Notes: a model not told the origin generated them from the letters alone. A stretch of 64,000 bases of DNA from Bacteroidota bacterium (GCA_018266435.1 JAFEAL010000004.1:186001-250000); one strand, 5' to 3'. Counted from the first letter of the stretch, positions 26,426-35,540 are shown. Program-made: numbers and translations.

Positions 26426-29400
26426 ATGCTGAGAGGTTTTGTTGCATTTTATTTTTTGTCAGTACTCAATCTGGTCCAGGCACAAGATCGATGTGGCACG
26501 GTAGAGTATGAAAAAATACGTCAGCAACGAAATCCGTTCAAAGAAACCAAAAACCAGTTTGAGTCCTGGATGCAGAATCAACTGATTCAAAAAGCAGCTG
26601 CTGCCAGGCGGAGTGGTAACACTCAACAAGCACAGGGCGGAAGTACCTACACCATTCCCATTGTGGTGCATGTCATTCACAATGGCGAACCGGTTGGTAC
26701 CGGAACAAATATTTCAGAAGCACAAATTCTTTCTCAACTTTCAGTAATCAATGCCGACTTTAACCGGCTCAATGCCGATACCACTCAAACTCCATCTGAA
26801 TGGAATTCGGTATCGGGCAAGTTTCCTATCACGTTTGTTATGGCCAAACAAGACCCCAACCGAGACTCAACCACGGGAATTGTCCGGGTGAAGGGAACAA
26901 AAACTTCCTGGGGTATAGCAGACAATTACACATTCAAAGCATTGAGTTACTGGCCGGCTGAAGATTATCTGAATATATGGGTGGTTAATCTTTCGGGCGG
27001 CTTGCTGGGGTACACCCAACTTCCTGTTTCGAGTACGTTGCAAGGATTACAGGATGCTTCCAATGATCGGCTGACTGACGGTGTGGTGGTAGACTACCAG
27101 GCTTATGGCACAGCACAGGCTGTGGGTGGTTCTTCTTTCAATTTGTTGAGCCGGTATAACCTGGGCCGATCGGCCACACATGAGATCGGGCATTTTTTTG
27201 GTCTTCGCCACGTGTGGGGAGACGTGACTTCGTGTGATCCTTTGGTCAGTACGGATTATGTTGCCGATACACCTGTGCAAGACACGAGCTTTAACGGGCA
27301 ATGCCCGAGTGGCTCGGTTGTGGATTGCAGCCACGATGCGATGTATGACAACTATATGAACTACACAGACGATGCCTGCATGAATATTTTCTCAGCAGGG
27401 CAGGTGGCACGTATGGATGTGATCATCAACAACAGTCCGCGCAGGTTGAGTTTGCTTACTTCACCGGGGCTTATGTTTCCCGCACCGGTTGCCAACGATG
27501 CGGGTATTAAGCAAATTCTTTCTCCTGATGTTACGGCTTGTGCCGGCAGTGTTACTCCTTCGTTGCTTATCAGAAATTACGGAACCAATGTTATAGACTC
27601 CGTGCAAATTGAATTTTTCCTAAATGGAAATCCGGTTGAAACCCAAACATTTTCAGGTCTTAATCTGTTAACCAATGCACAGGCTACCGTAAATTTTTTT
27701 CCCACCACCATCAGTTTTGGAACGAGCTATACTTTTTCTTTTCAAATCCTGCAGGTCAATGGTGTAGCCGATGGCAATACTATCAACAATTCTCTCTCTA
27801 TTTCTACCATCGCACCGACACAGGCTTCTCTTCCGCTGATTGAAACGTTCTCTTCCGTTCCGGCAGGCTGGCGAATTGAAAATCCCGATGGGTTGATTAC
27901 ATGGGCCAGTGTTTCGCTGGCAGGTTCCTCGCATGCTATGTACATGGATTTTTATGATTACGATAACTATGGAACCTACGATCGGCTGATTACACCGGTG
28001 CTTGACCTGACCAGTGCCTCGGTAGCCTCCATCAGTTTTGATTGGGCATACGCGGCCTACGCAGGAAGCAATGACCGGCTGCGGGTATTGGTTTCTACCA
28101 CGTGCGATTTTAATTCATCGCCCACCGTTATTTTTGATAAAGCAGGAACCGCGCTGGCTACGGCCTCACCTTCGGGGTCTTCGTTTTCTCCTTCCTCCTC
28201 ACAATGGTCGAGCGTTATTCTATCGCTGAGTCAATTTATCGGTCAAAAAATTCAAATAGCATTTGAGGGAATCAACGACTATGGCAACAACCTGTACCTC
28301 GATAATGTTTCTGTACTGAATTATCCCATCACGGCTTTTGCTTTGGGGCAATTGCTTCGCCCTTCGCCAGTAAGTTGTCAAAACTCAGTTCAGCCGATCA
28401 TTAACGTAAAAAATTTAGGGAACAATGCCATTACTTCTTTTCAGGCGGTAGTAACCTCCAATGGAAACGTAACGACACAAAACATTACCAATGTGCAGAT
28501 ACCAATGGGTTCCTCTTCCAACGTTACATTGGCTTCTGCTTCCTTAACGACCGGGGCCAACCAACTAAAAATTAAAATCAATTTACCCAACGGAATTCCT
28601 TCGGGCACCTCTTCGGCTGACAGTTTGCAACAGACGGTGGTTGTCAACAACTCGACCGATATTATTCCGCTTCGTGAAAACTTTGATCAGAATTTTACCC
28701 CGGCTTGGACTACCATGAGCCCTACGCAAGGATCAATCTGGTACCCGGCCATTACTACACCGGCTAATAAAATATCAATGCTTTTTGATGCCTTTACCAA
28801 CACCACCTTGGGTGAGCAGGCTTGGTTAGTTTCGCCCGTTCTTGATTTTTCAACTACTAATTCGGCTAGTGTATTTTTTCAAACCAGCTACGCCTATCGC
28901 GCACCCTACAGCGAAACACTACAAGTATTTTCTTCTACCGATTGCGGTGAGACCTTTACTAAAACAGTCTTTGCCTCATCGGGCTTCTCGTTGTCAGATA
29001 CCATCTCCGCTTCAAGCTGGAAGCCCAAGACTGATGCTGCCTGGAACACAAATTTTATCAACTTAGACAGTCTGGCCGGCAAACAAAATGTGCGATTAGC
29101 TTTTGTAGCGACTAATGCCAACGGCAATAATCTGTACCTCGACAACATTGAATTTTTCACAAGCGACAATCAAACACCTGTTACTATTTCTAATTTATAC
29201 TCGGTATATGGCGGAATAACCAAGCCGGTTATGGTCACCTTTAATTTACCTGAACGCCAATCGGTTCGTTTGCAGATGTATGATGTTGCCGGGCGTATTT
29301 TTACCGATGAAATGCTGACCGATGTACTCAATCAAACGTACACGGTTAATTCAAACAACCTGGCAGCTGGCTTGTACATTGTTCGCATCCAGACACAAGC

Positions 29401-29437
29401 CGGTGTTTCGTCAACCAAAGTGATGATTGGCTTTTGA
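26426..29437 (+). CDS. Secreted M43 (pappalysin-type) metalloprotease with T9SS sorting tail
   Basis: A 1003-residue exported protein from the ATG at 26426; a TTG three codons earlier is less likely. It has a signal peptide ending near VQAQ (about residue 20). The zinc site HEIGHFFGLRH spans 252-262 and is followed by the region YMNYTDDACMNIF, the Met-turn of the M43 family. After the catalytic part come repeated Asn-rich beta-sandwich modules with paired GNNLYLDNV and GNNLYLDNI motifs, typical of jelly-roll domains. The last 80 residues (VRLQMYDVAGRIF, LAAGLYIVRIQT) form a type A T9SS sorting domain. It should be exported to the cell surface or medium as a peptidase; the substrate is unknown. 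Confidence 0.92.
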   Translation: MLRGFVAFYFLSVLNLVQAQDRCGTVEYEKIRQQRNPFKETKNQFESWMQNQLIQKAAAARRSGNTQQAQGGSTYTIPIVVHVIHNGEPVGTGTNISEAQILSQLSVINADFNRLNADTTQTPSEWNSVSGKFPITFVMAKQDPNRDSTTGIVRVKGTKTSWGIADNYTFKALSYWPAEDYLNIWVVNLSGGLLGYTQLPVSSTLQGLQDASNDRLTDGVVVDYQAYGTAQAVGGSSFNLLSRYNLGRSATHEIGHFFGLRHVWGDVTSCDPLVSTDYVADTPVQDTSFNGQCPSGSVVDCSHDAMYDNYMNYTDDACMNIFSAGQVARMDVIINNSPRRLSLLTSPGLMFPAPVANDAGIKQILSPDVTACAGSVTPSLLIRNYGTNVIDSVQIEFFLNGNPVETQTFSGLNLLTNAQATVNFFPTTISFGTSYTFSFQILQVNGVADGNTINNSLSISTIAPTQASLPLIETFSSVPAGWRIENPDGLITWASVSLAGSSHAMYMDFYDYDNYGTYDRLITPVLDLTSASVASISFDWAYAAYAGSNDRLRVLVSTTCDFNSSPTVIFDKAGTALATASPSGSSFSPSSSQWSSVILSLSQFIGQKIQIAFEGINDYGNNLYLDNVSVLNYPITAFALGQLLRPSPVSCQNSVQPIINVKNLGNNAITSFQAVVTSNGNVTTQNITNVQIPMGSSSNVTLASASLTTGANQLKIKINLPNGIPSGTSSADSLQQTVVVNNSTDIIPLRENFDQNFTPAWTTMSPTQGSIWYPAITTPANKISMLFDAFTNTTLGEQAWLVSPVLDFSTTNSASVFFQTSYAYRAPYSETLQVFSSTDCGETFTKTVFASSGFSLSDTISASSWKPKTDAAWNTNFINLDSLAGKQNVRLAFVATNANGNNLYLDNIEFFTSDNQTPVTISNLYSVYGGITKPVMVTFNLPERQSVRLQMYDVAGRIFTDEMLTDVLNQTYTVNSNNLAAGLYIVRIQTQAGVSSTKVMIGF

Positions 29438-29482
29438 CCGAAAAAAAAATAGCCCCGGCATGGAAAAGCCCTAAAATCGAAA

Positions 29483-29490
29483 CATCTTTG
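29483..29490 (+). promoter_or_regulatory. Possible -7 box (CATCTTTG) before ddl
   Basis: One mismatch from TAnnTTTG, 22 bases before the ddl ATG; no clear -33 TTG at the expected site. Plausible because ddl follows the protease gene after a 75-base gap. Confidence 0.3.
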
Positions 29491-29512
29491 GGGAAAATTC
29501 AGAACAGAGTTC

Positions 29513-30586
29513 ATGCGTAAAAAAATAGCAATTTTATATGGGGGCCGTTCCGTAGAACATGGCGTGTCGGTCAACTCAGCAAAAAATATTTTTCAATTCA
29601 TCGACCGAAAAAAATTTGAACCCATAGCGATAGGCATTACCGAAGAAGGAACCTGGTACCACACCGAAAAAGTCACTTCAAAAATTAAAAAAGGAGAGAA
29701 GATGGTGCTTTCGCTGGATGCCTCTAAACCTTTTTTTAAAGCTTCAAAGATCAAACTCACTCCGGATGTGATCTTTCCTGCCCTACACGGAACTGACGGT
29801 GAAGACGGCAGCATTCAAGGATTGATCAAAGCACTGGATTTGCCGATGGTGGGTACGGGCGTGTTGGGTTCGGCTATGTCGATGAATAAGCTGATCGCCA
29901 AAAAAATACTGAAGCAGGCGGGAATTCCGACAACTGAATTTATATCGTTTTCATACGATGAACGTTCAGCGATCAGGTATGACGAAATAAAAAAACAATT
30001 GGGGCTTCCTTTTATGGTGAAATCAGCCAGCCTGGGTTCGTCAGTGGGAGTCTCTAAAGTAAGCTCAGAAAAAGATTTTAAAAAAGCAGTGCATGAAGCC
30101 TTTCGCTATGACGATTGTATGTTAATTGAAAAATTTGTGAAGGGAAGAGAGATAGAATGTGCTGTACTGGGCAACGACCCGCCCCAGGCTTCGCTGCCGG
30201 GTGAAATTGTTATCAGTAAAAAATACGAGTTCTATACCTTTGATGCAAAGTACGTGGATGGTCAAGCGGTGCAGATAAAAGTACCCGCACGCCTGGAAGA
30301 AAAAACATCAAAAAAAATTCAGGAACTATCCGTTAAAACATATCAGGTGCTGCAGTGTGAAGATTTTGCGCGCGTGGATTTGTTTTTAACGAAAGACGGA
30401 AAAGTTTATGTCAACGAGATCAACACAATTCCCGGCTTTACCAACTCAAGCATGTTTCCCATGATGTGGAAAGAGCGCGGGGTATCGTTTACAGAATTGA
30501 TAACCCGGCTTATTGAATTGGCTGAAATACGATACAAAAAATTACAACGGGTTAAGCGAGGCTACACGTCTGAACTGAAATACTGA
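29513..30586 (+). CDS. ddl: D-alanine--D-alanine ligase
   Basis: A 357-residue ATP-grasp ligase that joins two D-alanines for peptidoglycan precursors in the cytosol. Recognised by ILYGGRSVEHGVSVNSA at the N-terminus, ALHGTDGEDGSIQGL, the grasp-loop region KSASLGSSVGVSKV, and VNEINTIPGFTNSSMFP with the metal-binding Asn/Glu pair near the end. Length fits the family (about 360 for the longer class). The stop codon is followed immediately by the ATG of the PASTA protein, so they are co-translated. Confidence 0.96.
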   Translation: MRKKIAILYGGRSVEHGVSVNSAKNIFQFIDRKKFEPIAIGITEEGTWYHTEKVTSKIKKGEKMVLSLDASKPFFKASKIKLTPDVIFPALHGTDGEDGSIQGLIKALDLPMVGTGVLGSAMSMNKLIAKKILKQAGIPTTEFISFSYDERSAIRYDEIKKQLGLPFMVKSASLGSSVGVSKVSSEKDFKKAVHEAFRYDDCMLIEKFVKGREIECAVLGNDPPQASLPGEIVISKKYEFYTFDAKYVDGQAVQIKVPARLEEKTSKKIQELSVKTYQVLQCEDFARVDLFLTKDGKVYVNEINTIPGFTNSSMFPMMWKERGVSFTELITRLIELAEIRYKKLQRVKRGYTSELKY

Positions 30587-31393
30587 ATGGAACTGAAAAA
30601 TATTTTTAAAGACGACTCCATCGGGGCTTTACTCAAGCACTTGGGTATTGTTGTTGGTATATTATCCTTCTTTTGCATTATTTATTTCTACATTTATTTG
30701 CCCAATGTTACTCATCATGGGGAAACAGTAAAAGTGCCTGACCTGAAGGGAATGAGAGTAGAAGAGCTTCAAAGTTTTTTAAAAAAATACAGTCTGCGTT
30801 TTCTGGTTAATGATTCCTCGTATTCTGATTCACTGCCGCCCCTGAGTGTTACGCGGCAATTTCCTTTTTCGGGAGCTGAGGTAAAGCCCAATCGCATTGT
30901 TTACATTTCTCTTAATCGCGTGTCACCGCCCACTGTGCCGGTACCTGATTTGATTGATGGTTCGGTGATCAATGCCAAAGCTGTGTTAAAAAGCAATGAA
31001 CTTAAGTTGGGCAGGTTGTTTTATGTGCCTGATCCTTTCAGGTTAGTGAAAGAACTAAAGTGTGGGGGAAAATCCGTTGCGGCCGGAACGCGTGTGCCTA
31101 AAGGCTCGGTGGTAGATTTGATCATTGGCGATGGAAATGGCCCGGCAGATTATGTAGTGGGCAGCCTGGTAGGCGACACGTATGCGGTAGCATTAAAAAA
31201 ACTGCTTGCCTGGAATTTACATTTAGGCGAAGTAGAAATAATGAAAGGGGCAGATACTACCGGGGTGCAGGCGTTCGTTTACAAGCAATATCCGGCTGCA
31301 GGAGATTCAGTTCGGGTGGGTGATCCCGTATCCTTGTGGCTTGCCCAAAAGGGTTACCAGGAACCTGACAAAAAGGATGAAGAAAACCCCTGA
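30587..31393 (+). CDS. Single-pass membrane protein with three PASTA domains
   Basis: A 268-residue protein: a short cytosolic N-terminus, one membrane segment (about 18-40), and three extracytoplasmic PASTA repeats, starting at KVPDLKGMRVEELQ, VPVPDLIDGSVINAKAVL and DYVVGSLVGDTYAVALKKL. PASTA domains bind peptidoglycan-like muropeptides or beta-lactams in kinases and penicillin-binding proteins, but here no kinase or transpeptidase domain is attached. It directly abuts ddl (TGAATG), which points to a peptidoglycan role. It may act as a wall sensor or scaffold; this is inference. The next gene starts just after its stop. Confidence 0.9.
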   Translation: MELKNIFKDDSIGALLKHLGIVVGILSFFCIIYFYIYLPNVTHHGETVKVPDLKGMRVEELQSFLKKYSLRFLVNDSSYSDSLPPLSVTRQFPFSGAEVKPNRIVYISLNRVSPPTVPVPDLIDGSVINAKAVLKSNELKLGRLFYVPDPFRLVKELKCGGKSVAAGTRVPKGSVVDLIIGDGNGPADYVVGSLVGDTYAVALKKLLAWNLHLGEVEIMKGADTTGVQAFVYKQYPAAGDSVRVGDPVSLWLAQKGYQEPDKKDEENP

Positions 31394-31394
31394 T

Positions 31395-33383
31395 ATGCGA
31401 TTAGTATGGCTCATGATTCTCTTTTGTGTCAGCAGAAGTTATGCTCAATTACAATTGACATCCATTATCAAGACCACTCAACCTCAAAAGACAAGCAATA
31501 AATCAGCACGCGTTCAGTCGGCTTCATCACCTTTGATGTTGCCTTTCTGGGATGATTTTTCTTTCAACGGATCGCAACCCGATGCACCCGGGTTCAGTCA
31601 TCCTTCTGACAGTCTCTGGTTGTTTGGGCAATCGGTGTGGGTGAATACCGGCATGGGCATCAATGCTCCCTCGTACAAAGTGGCCACATTTGACGGACTG
31701 GACTCTACGGGAATGCCTTATAACCGGAACATCCCCACGGCAAAAGGCGTGGCTGACCGGCTTGTCTCACGGCCGCTGCGGTTGGACTCGGTCAATCCAT
31801 CGCTGCGCGATTCTGTCTTTATTTTTTTTTACTACCAGTGGAAGGGGCGCGGAGAGGCGCCTGATCCGCAGGATGTGTTCTCGCTTTGGTTCAGGGGCGG
31901 CTCTAACAGTTGGACCCAGGTTTGGTCTGACACCATTAAGAATCACAAAGATTCTGTTTTTATACCGGTTAAAATTTTTATAACAGATACCAGCTATTTT
32001 CACAATGACTTTCAATTCCGGTTTCAAAATTTTGCACGATTGTCAGGACCATTTGATACCTGGCAGTTAGACTATGTCTATGTAAATAATGGCCAACCTA
32101 AGTATTTTCCTTACCTGAATTATAAAGACTTTCCCGACCGCGCATTTACCACACCGATCACTTCTCCGTTTGTTCAATACCAGTCGTTGCCCGTCAAACA
32201 TTTGCTGGCCAGCGGCAAAAGCGCTTTGACACGGCCTTCGGTTTGGGTGAATAACTTGAGAGCAGACAAAACGCTTACCCAAAATGGTGCTGAGCCGCGA
32301 AACTTAGCAGCATTTTTGACTACTACTACGCGCGTGAATAAAGTGGTGTCGTCATCAACCGTTCAGTTAGACAGTGTTTCGTCTAACCGCGAGTTGCTGT
32401 TTCAGGTGCCGGTTCATTTTACGTTTGATTCGTTACTTAACCTGAACAGCATCGATCCAAAAACCGATTCCCTGGTTTATACTTTTCAGGCTAATATTCA
32501 TCAAGGAGATAACAGTGTAAAAAAGTCTGTTGTCGTTCATGGCCTGCCCACCACCGTGGGCGATTACGACACCATTGTGTACAAAGGCATTGACTTCAGA
32601 CATAACGACACGGTACGCACTAATTTTAAGTTAAAAAACTATTATGCCTATGATGATGGGGTGGCCGAGTATGCCATTACGCTTACCCAGCCGGGCGCTT
32701 TTGCTGCCTATCAGTTTGATATGTTTTATCCTCAGCCCGATACGTTGAAAGCATTTGATATTTATTTTCCGCATGTGGGCGATGAAACATATCAGGTGAT
32801 CAAGGTATTGGTTTATGACACGCTGGTAATAGACCCCAGTCAGTTGGTGGGCACCAATAAAAGAGGCGTGCTGACCAGCCAAAGCCTGGTGGTTACACGC
32901 TCAGCTAATGATAGCTTGATACGGGTAACGCTTGACTCGGCTGTTTTAGTAAACAAAACATTTTACATTGGGTGGAAGCAAAATTCGTTTGCCATTATTG
33001 GTATAGGGTTGGATAAAGATTCAGATTCGGGGCAAAAACTTTTCTACAATGTAACCGGCATCTGGCAACAGAACACAACAATCCACGGCAACGTAATGAT
33101 TCGTCCGGTTTTTGGATATTCTAATGCTCTTAAACTGATTACCGGAATCGTAGAAAAAAAATCATCAGCGTATCCTAACCCCAACCGGGGTACCTTTTAT
33201 TTACCTCCGGCCATTCAGGGGCTGCAGGTGATGGATGTAGCCGGACGAGAAGTATTTTTTGATCGCGAAGAACTGTACGATAAAACACAAGTAACGCTGA
33301 CCAGTGCCTCTGCTGGAATTTATTTGATGCGTTATTTTGACGGAGTCGCCTGGCGCACTGAAAAAATCATGGTGTTGCCGTAG
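31395..33383 (+). CDS. Secreted protein of unknown function with T9SS sorting tail
   Basis: A 662-residue exported protein. The ATG at 31395, one base after the PASTA stop, gives a short signal peptide (cleavage near SYAQ, about residue 18). An ATG six codons upstream is also possible. The main body is beta-rich with many Asp/Ser/Thr/Asn residues. It starts with PFWDDFSFNGSQPD, typical of surface proteins with a jelly-roll start, and has no identifiable enzyme motif. The C-terminus (YPNPNRGTFYLP, GLQVMDVAGREVF, SASAGIYLMRY, EKIMVLP) is a clear T9SS type A sorting domain. The 3' end overlaps the convergent site-2 protease gene by 17 bases. Confidence 0.88.
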   Translation: MRLVWLMILFCVSRSYAQLQLTSIIKTTQPQKTSNKSARVQSASSPLMLPFWDDFSFNGSQPDAPGFSHPSDSLWLFGQSVWVNTGMGINAPSYKVATFDGLDSTGMPYNRNIPTAKGVADRLVSRPLRLDSVNPSLRDSVFIFFYYQWKGRGEAPDPQDVFSLWFRGGSNSWTQVWSDTIKNHKDSVFIPVKIFITDTSYFHNDFQFRFQNFARLSGPFDTWQLDYVYVNNGQPKYFPYLNYKDFPDRAFTTPITSPFVQYQSLPVKHLLASGKSALTRPSVWVNNLRADKTLTQNGAEPRNLAAFLTTTTRVNKVVSSSTVQLDSVSSNRELLFQVPVHFTFDSLLNLNSIDPKTDSLVYTFQANIHQGDNSVKKSVVVHGLPTTVGDYDTIVYKGIDFRHNDTVRTNFKLKNYYAYDDGVAEYAITLTQPGAFAAYQFDMFYPQPDTLKAFDIYFPHVGDETYQVIKVLVYDTLVIDPSQLVGTNKRGVLTSQSLVVTRSANDSLIRVTLDSAVLVNKTFYIGWKQNSFAIIGIGLDKDSDSGQKLFYNVTGIWQQNTTIHGNVMIRPVFGYSNALKLITGIVEKKSSAYPNPNRGTFYLPPAIQGLQVMDVAGREVFFDREELYDKTQVTLTSASAGIYLMRYFDGVAWRTEKIMVLP

Positions 33384-34518
33384 GCGGAAGAATAATGTCA
33401 ATCGGGTCGGGCGTAAGGCAAAGAATGAAAATCAACAAGGCAAGCCAACCTAAAATTTTACGGGTGCGGTTGAGGGGCTCCTCAATGGGAGAAGGCGGAT
33501 GTTTTACCCCGGCAAATGCGCCCACCAGTAAGAGAAAAAATAACCAGGTGGTATAACCGTGAAAGGCCGGGTAGAGCCAACTCAGCAAATACTGCGTAGC
33601 AAAAATCAAGAGTGCGTACATCCAGCGATCGCGTTTATTTTCAAAAAAATTCATCATCACCCGATATAATGCTGAAAGATAAATGGCTGAAAAGATAACC
33701 ATGCTTTGCAGCGGCCAGTTGATATCGATAAACCCCAGTCCGCAATAAAACAGCAAAGGAACATAGATAGCCGTAGCCACAATTTTGTGCTTGCGGTAAC
33801 CGAGCAACCCGTAGAGTACATGGCCGCCATCCAGTTGACCAATGGGCAGCAAGTTGAGGCAGGTAAAAACCAGCGATAATAATCCGGCAAACAAAAACGG
33901 ATAGTGTATGATCTCGTGCGGGTTGGGCATACGCGCGGGGTCTGCAAAAATTTTTTCCAAAATAGAAAACAACAAATTCTTGCCAATTACAATGTCGAGG
34001 GAGCCGGGGGGCATGTTGGCCGGATCATACGCATGATCGGCATAAGTAAGCCCATACTGCTTGTACTTGGGATGAAACTGATAGATGTGTTCGGCAGGCG
34101 GAAGTGTAACAAACCCATAAATCAAAAAAACAAGAGCTACTACAAATCCCGCCAAAGGGCCGGCTATACCCACATCAAATTGTTGTTTGTTGGTAAGTAT
34201 GCGCTCGCGGATGCGTATCAATGCACCTAATGTGCCAATGGACATGGGGATGATGAAGGATGGAATGGGGATGTAATAAGGCAAGGAGGTTTTGATGCGG
34301 TAGTAAATGGCGGTGAAGTAATGACCAAACTCGTGGCAGGTGAGGATGGCAAGAAAACAAAAAGCATAGGGCAGACCGCTGGCAAAATCGCTCCACGTGT
34401 AATGCTCTGAGAGAATAGACTTGCCGTACGTCCACTCAGCCCCGGCCAGCGTAGTGGTAACGAATGTGATAACAAAGAGGGAACCGTGAATGAGGAAAGT
34501 CTTGATGCGGGGAGTCAT
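33367..34518 (-). CDS. Site-2 protease family (M50) membrane metalloprotease
   Basis: A 383-residue polytopic protein. The zinc motif CHEFGHYFTA gives His62, Glu63 and His66 inside a membrane segment, and LPIGQLDGGHVLYG supplies the third ligand Asp in the second M50 motif. Several further hydrophobic segments follow. It is expected to cleave membrane-spanning substrates within the bilayer, such as anti-sigma factors. No PDZ domain is evident between the motifs, which sets it apart from RseP. Its 3' end overlaps a T9SS gene tail-to-tail, and the upstream tRNA gene lies 35 bases from its start on the same strand. Confidence 0.93.
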   Translation of the reverse strand: MTPRIKTFLIHGSLFVITFVTTTLAGAEWTYGKSILSEHYTWSDFASGLPYAFCFLAILTCHEFGHYFTAIYYRIKTSLPYYIPIPSFIIPMSIGTLGALIRIRERILTNKQQFDVGIAGPLAGFVVALVFLIYGFVTLPPAEHIYQFHPKYKQYGLTYADHAYDPANMPPGSLDIVIGKNLLFSILEKIFADPARMPNPHEIIHYPFLFAGLLSLVFTCLNLLPIGQLDGGHVLYGLLGYRKHKIVATAIYVPLLFYCGLGFIDINWPLQSMVIFSAIYLSALYRVMMNFFENKRDRWMYALLIFATQYLLSWLYPAFHGYTTWLFFLLLVGAFAGVKHPPSPIEEPLNRTRKILGWLALLIFILCLTPDPIDIILPPTATP

Positions 34519-34553
34519 TGACTAAAAAATGCCAAAATGAGGTGATAATAAAG

Positions 34554-34627
34554 TGGGCCCTGCTGGGAACGATCCAGCGACCCTCAGATTATGAGTCTGA
34601 TGCTCTAACCAACTGAGCTAAGGGCCC
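34554..34627 (-). tRNA. tRNA with anticodon CAT, probably tRNA-Ile2 (lysidine type)
   Basis: A full cloverleaf reads on the minus strand: acceptor GGGCCCT/AGGGCCC, D stem GCTC/GAGC, anticodon stem TCAGA/TCTGA with loop CTCATAA (anticodon CAT), and T stem GCTGG/CCAGC. A is the discriminator and CCA is not encoded. CAT can be Met or Ile2. Base pairs C4-G69 and C5-G68, which the lysidine synthetase TilS recognises, and the E. coli Ile2-like arms favour Ile2. The T loop is ATCGTTC rather than the usual TTCGAAY type: positions 54 and 58 are swapped to A54 and T58. A promoter lies directly upstream. Confidence 0.9.
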
Positions 34628-34642
34628 TGATTTCAACACAAA

Positions 34643-34672
34643 CAAAAATCATGTGATTGAAAAGAGGCGCAA
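34643..34672 (-). promoter_or_regulatory. Promoter of the CAT tRNA gene
   Basis: Minus strand: TTG (34672-34670), exactly 19 bases, then GATTTTTG (34650-34643), one mismatch from the -7 consensus. The predicted start near 34636 leaves a leader of about 9 bases before the tRNA. Confidence 0.5.
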
Positions 34673-34829
34673 TGATACGGATTTGATTGTAATTGAGCAA
34701 TTTGATTGTTCTTCTTTTAAAGTTTGGGTGCACCTGCCACGGTATGCTTTTTTTCCTACCCCGACAATTACTAAGCTAAAGTTTACTGTAGTTGGTTTTC
34801 TTATTTTAGTTAGTTACTGCACGGAGTAA

Positions 34830-34973
34830 AATACAGTACCAAAAAATAAATCAACCGCGGTTAGCTTTGCCGAACAACAAAGGCTTGTCTTGCTTGATAT
34901 AAACGATGCTCTGATGATAGCCAAAGAGTTAGACAACATTGATTTACATAAAAGAAAAATTCGCAAATCATAA
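34830..34973 (+). pseudogene. Possible remnant of an unknown gene's 3' end
   Basis: An open reading frame of 47 codons ending in TAA at 34971, with no start codon near its beginning. It encodes a helical, normally composed peptide (VSFAEQQRLVLLDIND, then ALMIAKELDNIDLHKRK). Composition and helical pattern look like a true protein C-terminus rather than random frame. It lies in a 900-base stretch that otherwise contains only decayed fragments, so it is most simply a truncated gene. I do not recognise the family. Confidence 0.3.
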
Positions 34974-35134
34974 AGTATTCCATTCCTGATGTAATTTATT
35001 TCTCTAGAGTTAATCATAAAAGCGACCCCGTTTTTTATATTTTTAATTTTTGTAAATCAGGCAAGAACTTTTTGGTATCCCAAAGTAGAATAGGACTTTG
35101 CACTTCAGTACACGTATAATATTACTTTAAGCGA

Positions 35135-35489
35135 ATGAAGAGTGATTTTTTGCAACTCAATCGAAATAGTTTTTTTGGATTAGGAGTAAGCGGTAATTTA
35201 AAAGGAGTAACTATTAACCCTTATTATATTATTTCTGGTAGCAAATTATACAATGTTAATCCTGTAGTAACAAGTGGCCAACTCTTTCTGGGCTCTTTAC
35301 GCGAATCGGTTTCGAATGAGGTCATCTAAGTTTTGCGATTGAGTATAATTTCGTTCAACGTCAGAAAATACTCCTTAAACCTGATGACCCCATTACGTGG
35401 AGTATTTTTTTGAGCTATTTCACATTAACAATAATTATTTAGGTCTGAAGGTTGGGTTAATCACTGGAAGAATCCGCAGGCAATTGTAA
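35135..35489 (+). pseudogene. Decayed gene for a beta-barrel-like protein, at least two frameshifts
   Basis: Three overlapping frames continue one another. Frame one starts at the ATG at 35135 (LNRNSFFGLGVSGNLKGV, NPYYIISGSKLYNV) and is lost near 35320. The frame from 35323 reads HLSFAIEYNFVQRQKILLK and DDPITWSIFLSYFTL until 35440. The frame from 35427 reads NNNYLGLKVGLITGR and stops at 35487. Alternating aromatic/polar residues suggest outer-membrane beta strands. A possible N-terminal signal-like piece (ATPFFIFLIFVNQART) lies in another frame near 35020-35065. Most likely a once-real outer-membrane protein gene broken by indels; sequencing error is the alternative. Confidence 0.4.
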
Positions 35490-35540
35490 ACTAATTTCAT
35501 ATTCGTTGTGAACATAAATATATTGAACGCTCACCGGTGA

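Larger units (their letters stand above)
34628..35540. other. 900-base stretch without an intact gene
   Basis: This gap, AT-rich by eye, holds the tRNA promoter at its left end, the two coding remnants described separately, and otherwise nothing I can assign. No transposase fragment, terminal inverted repeat or target duplication was seen, so the cause of the decay is not evident. Confidence 0.6.
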
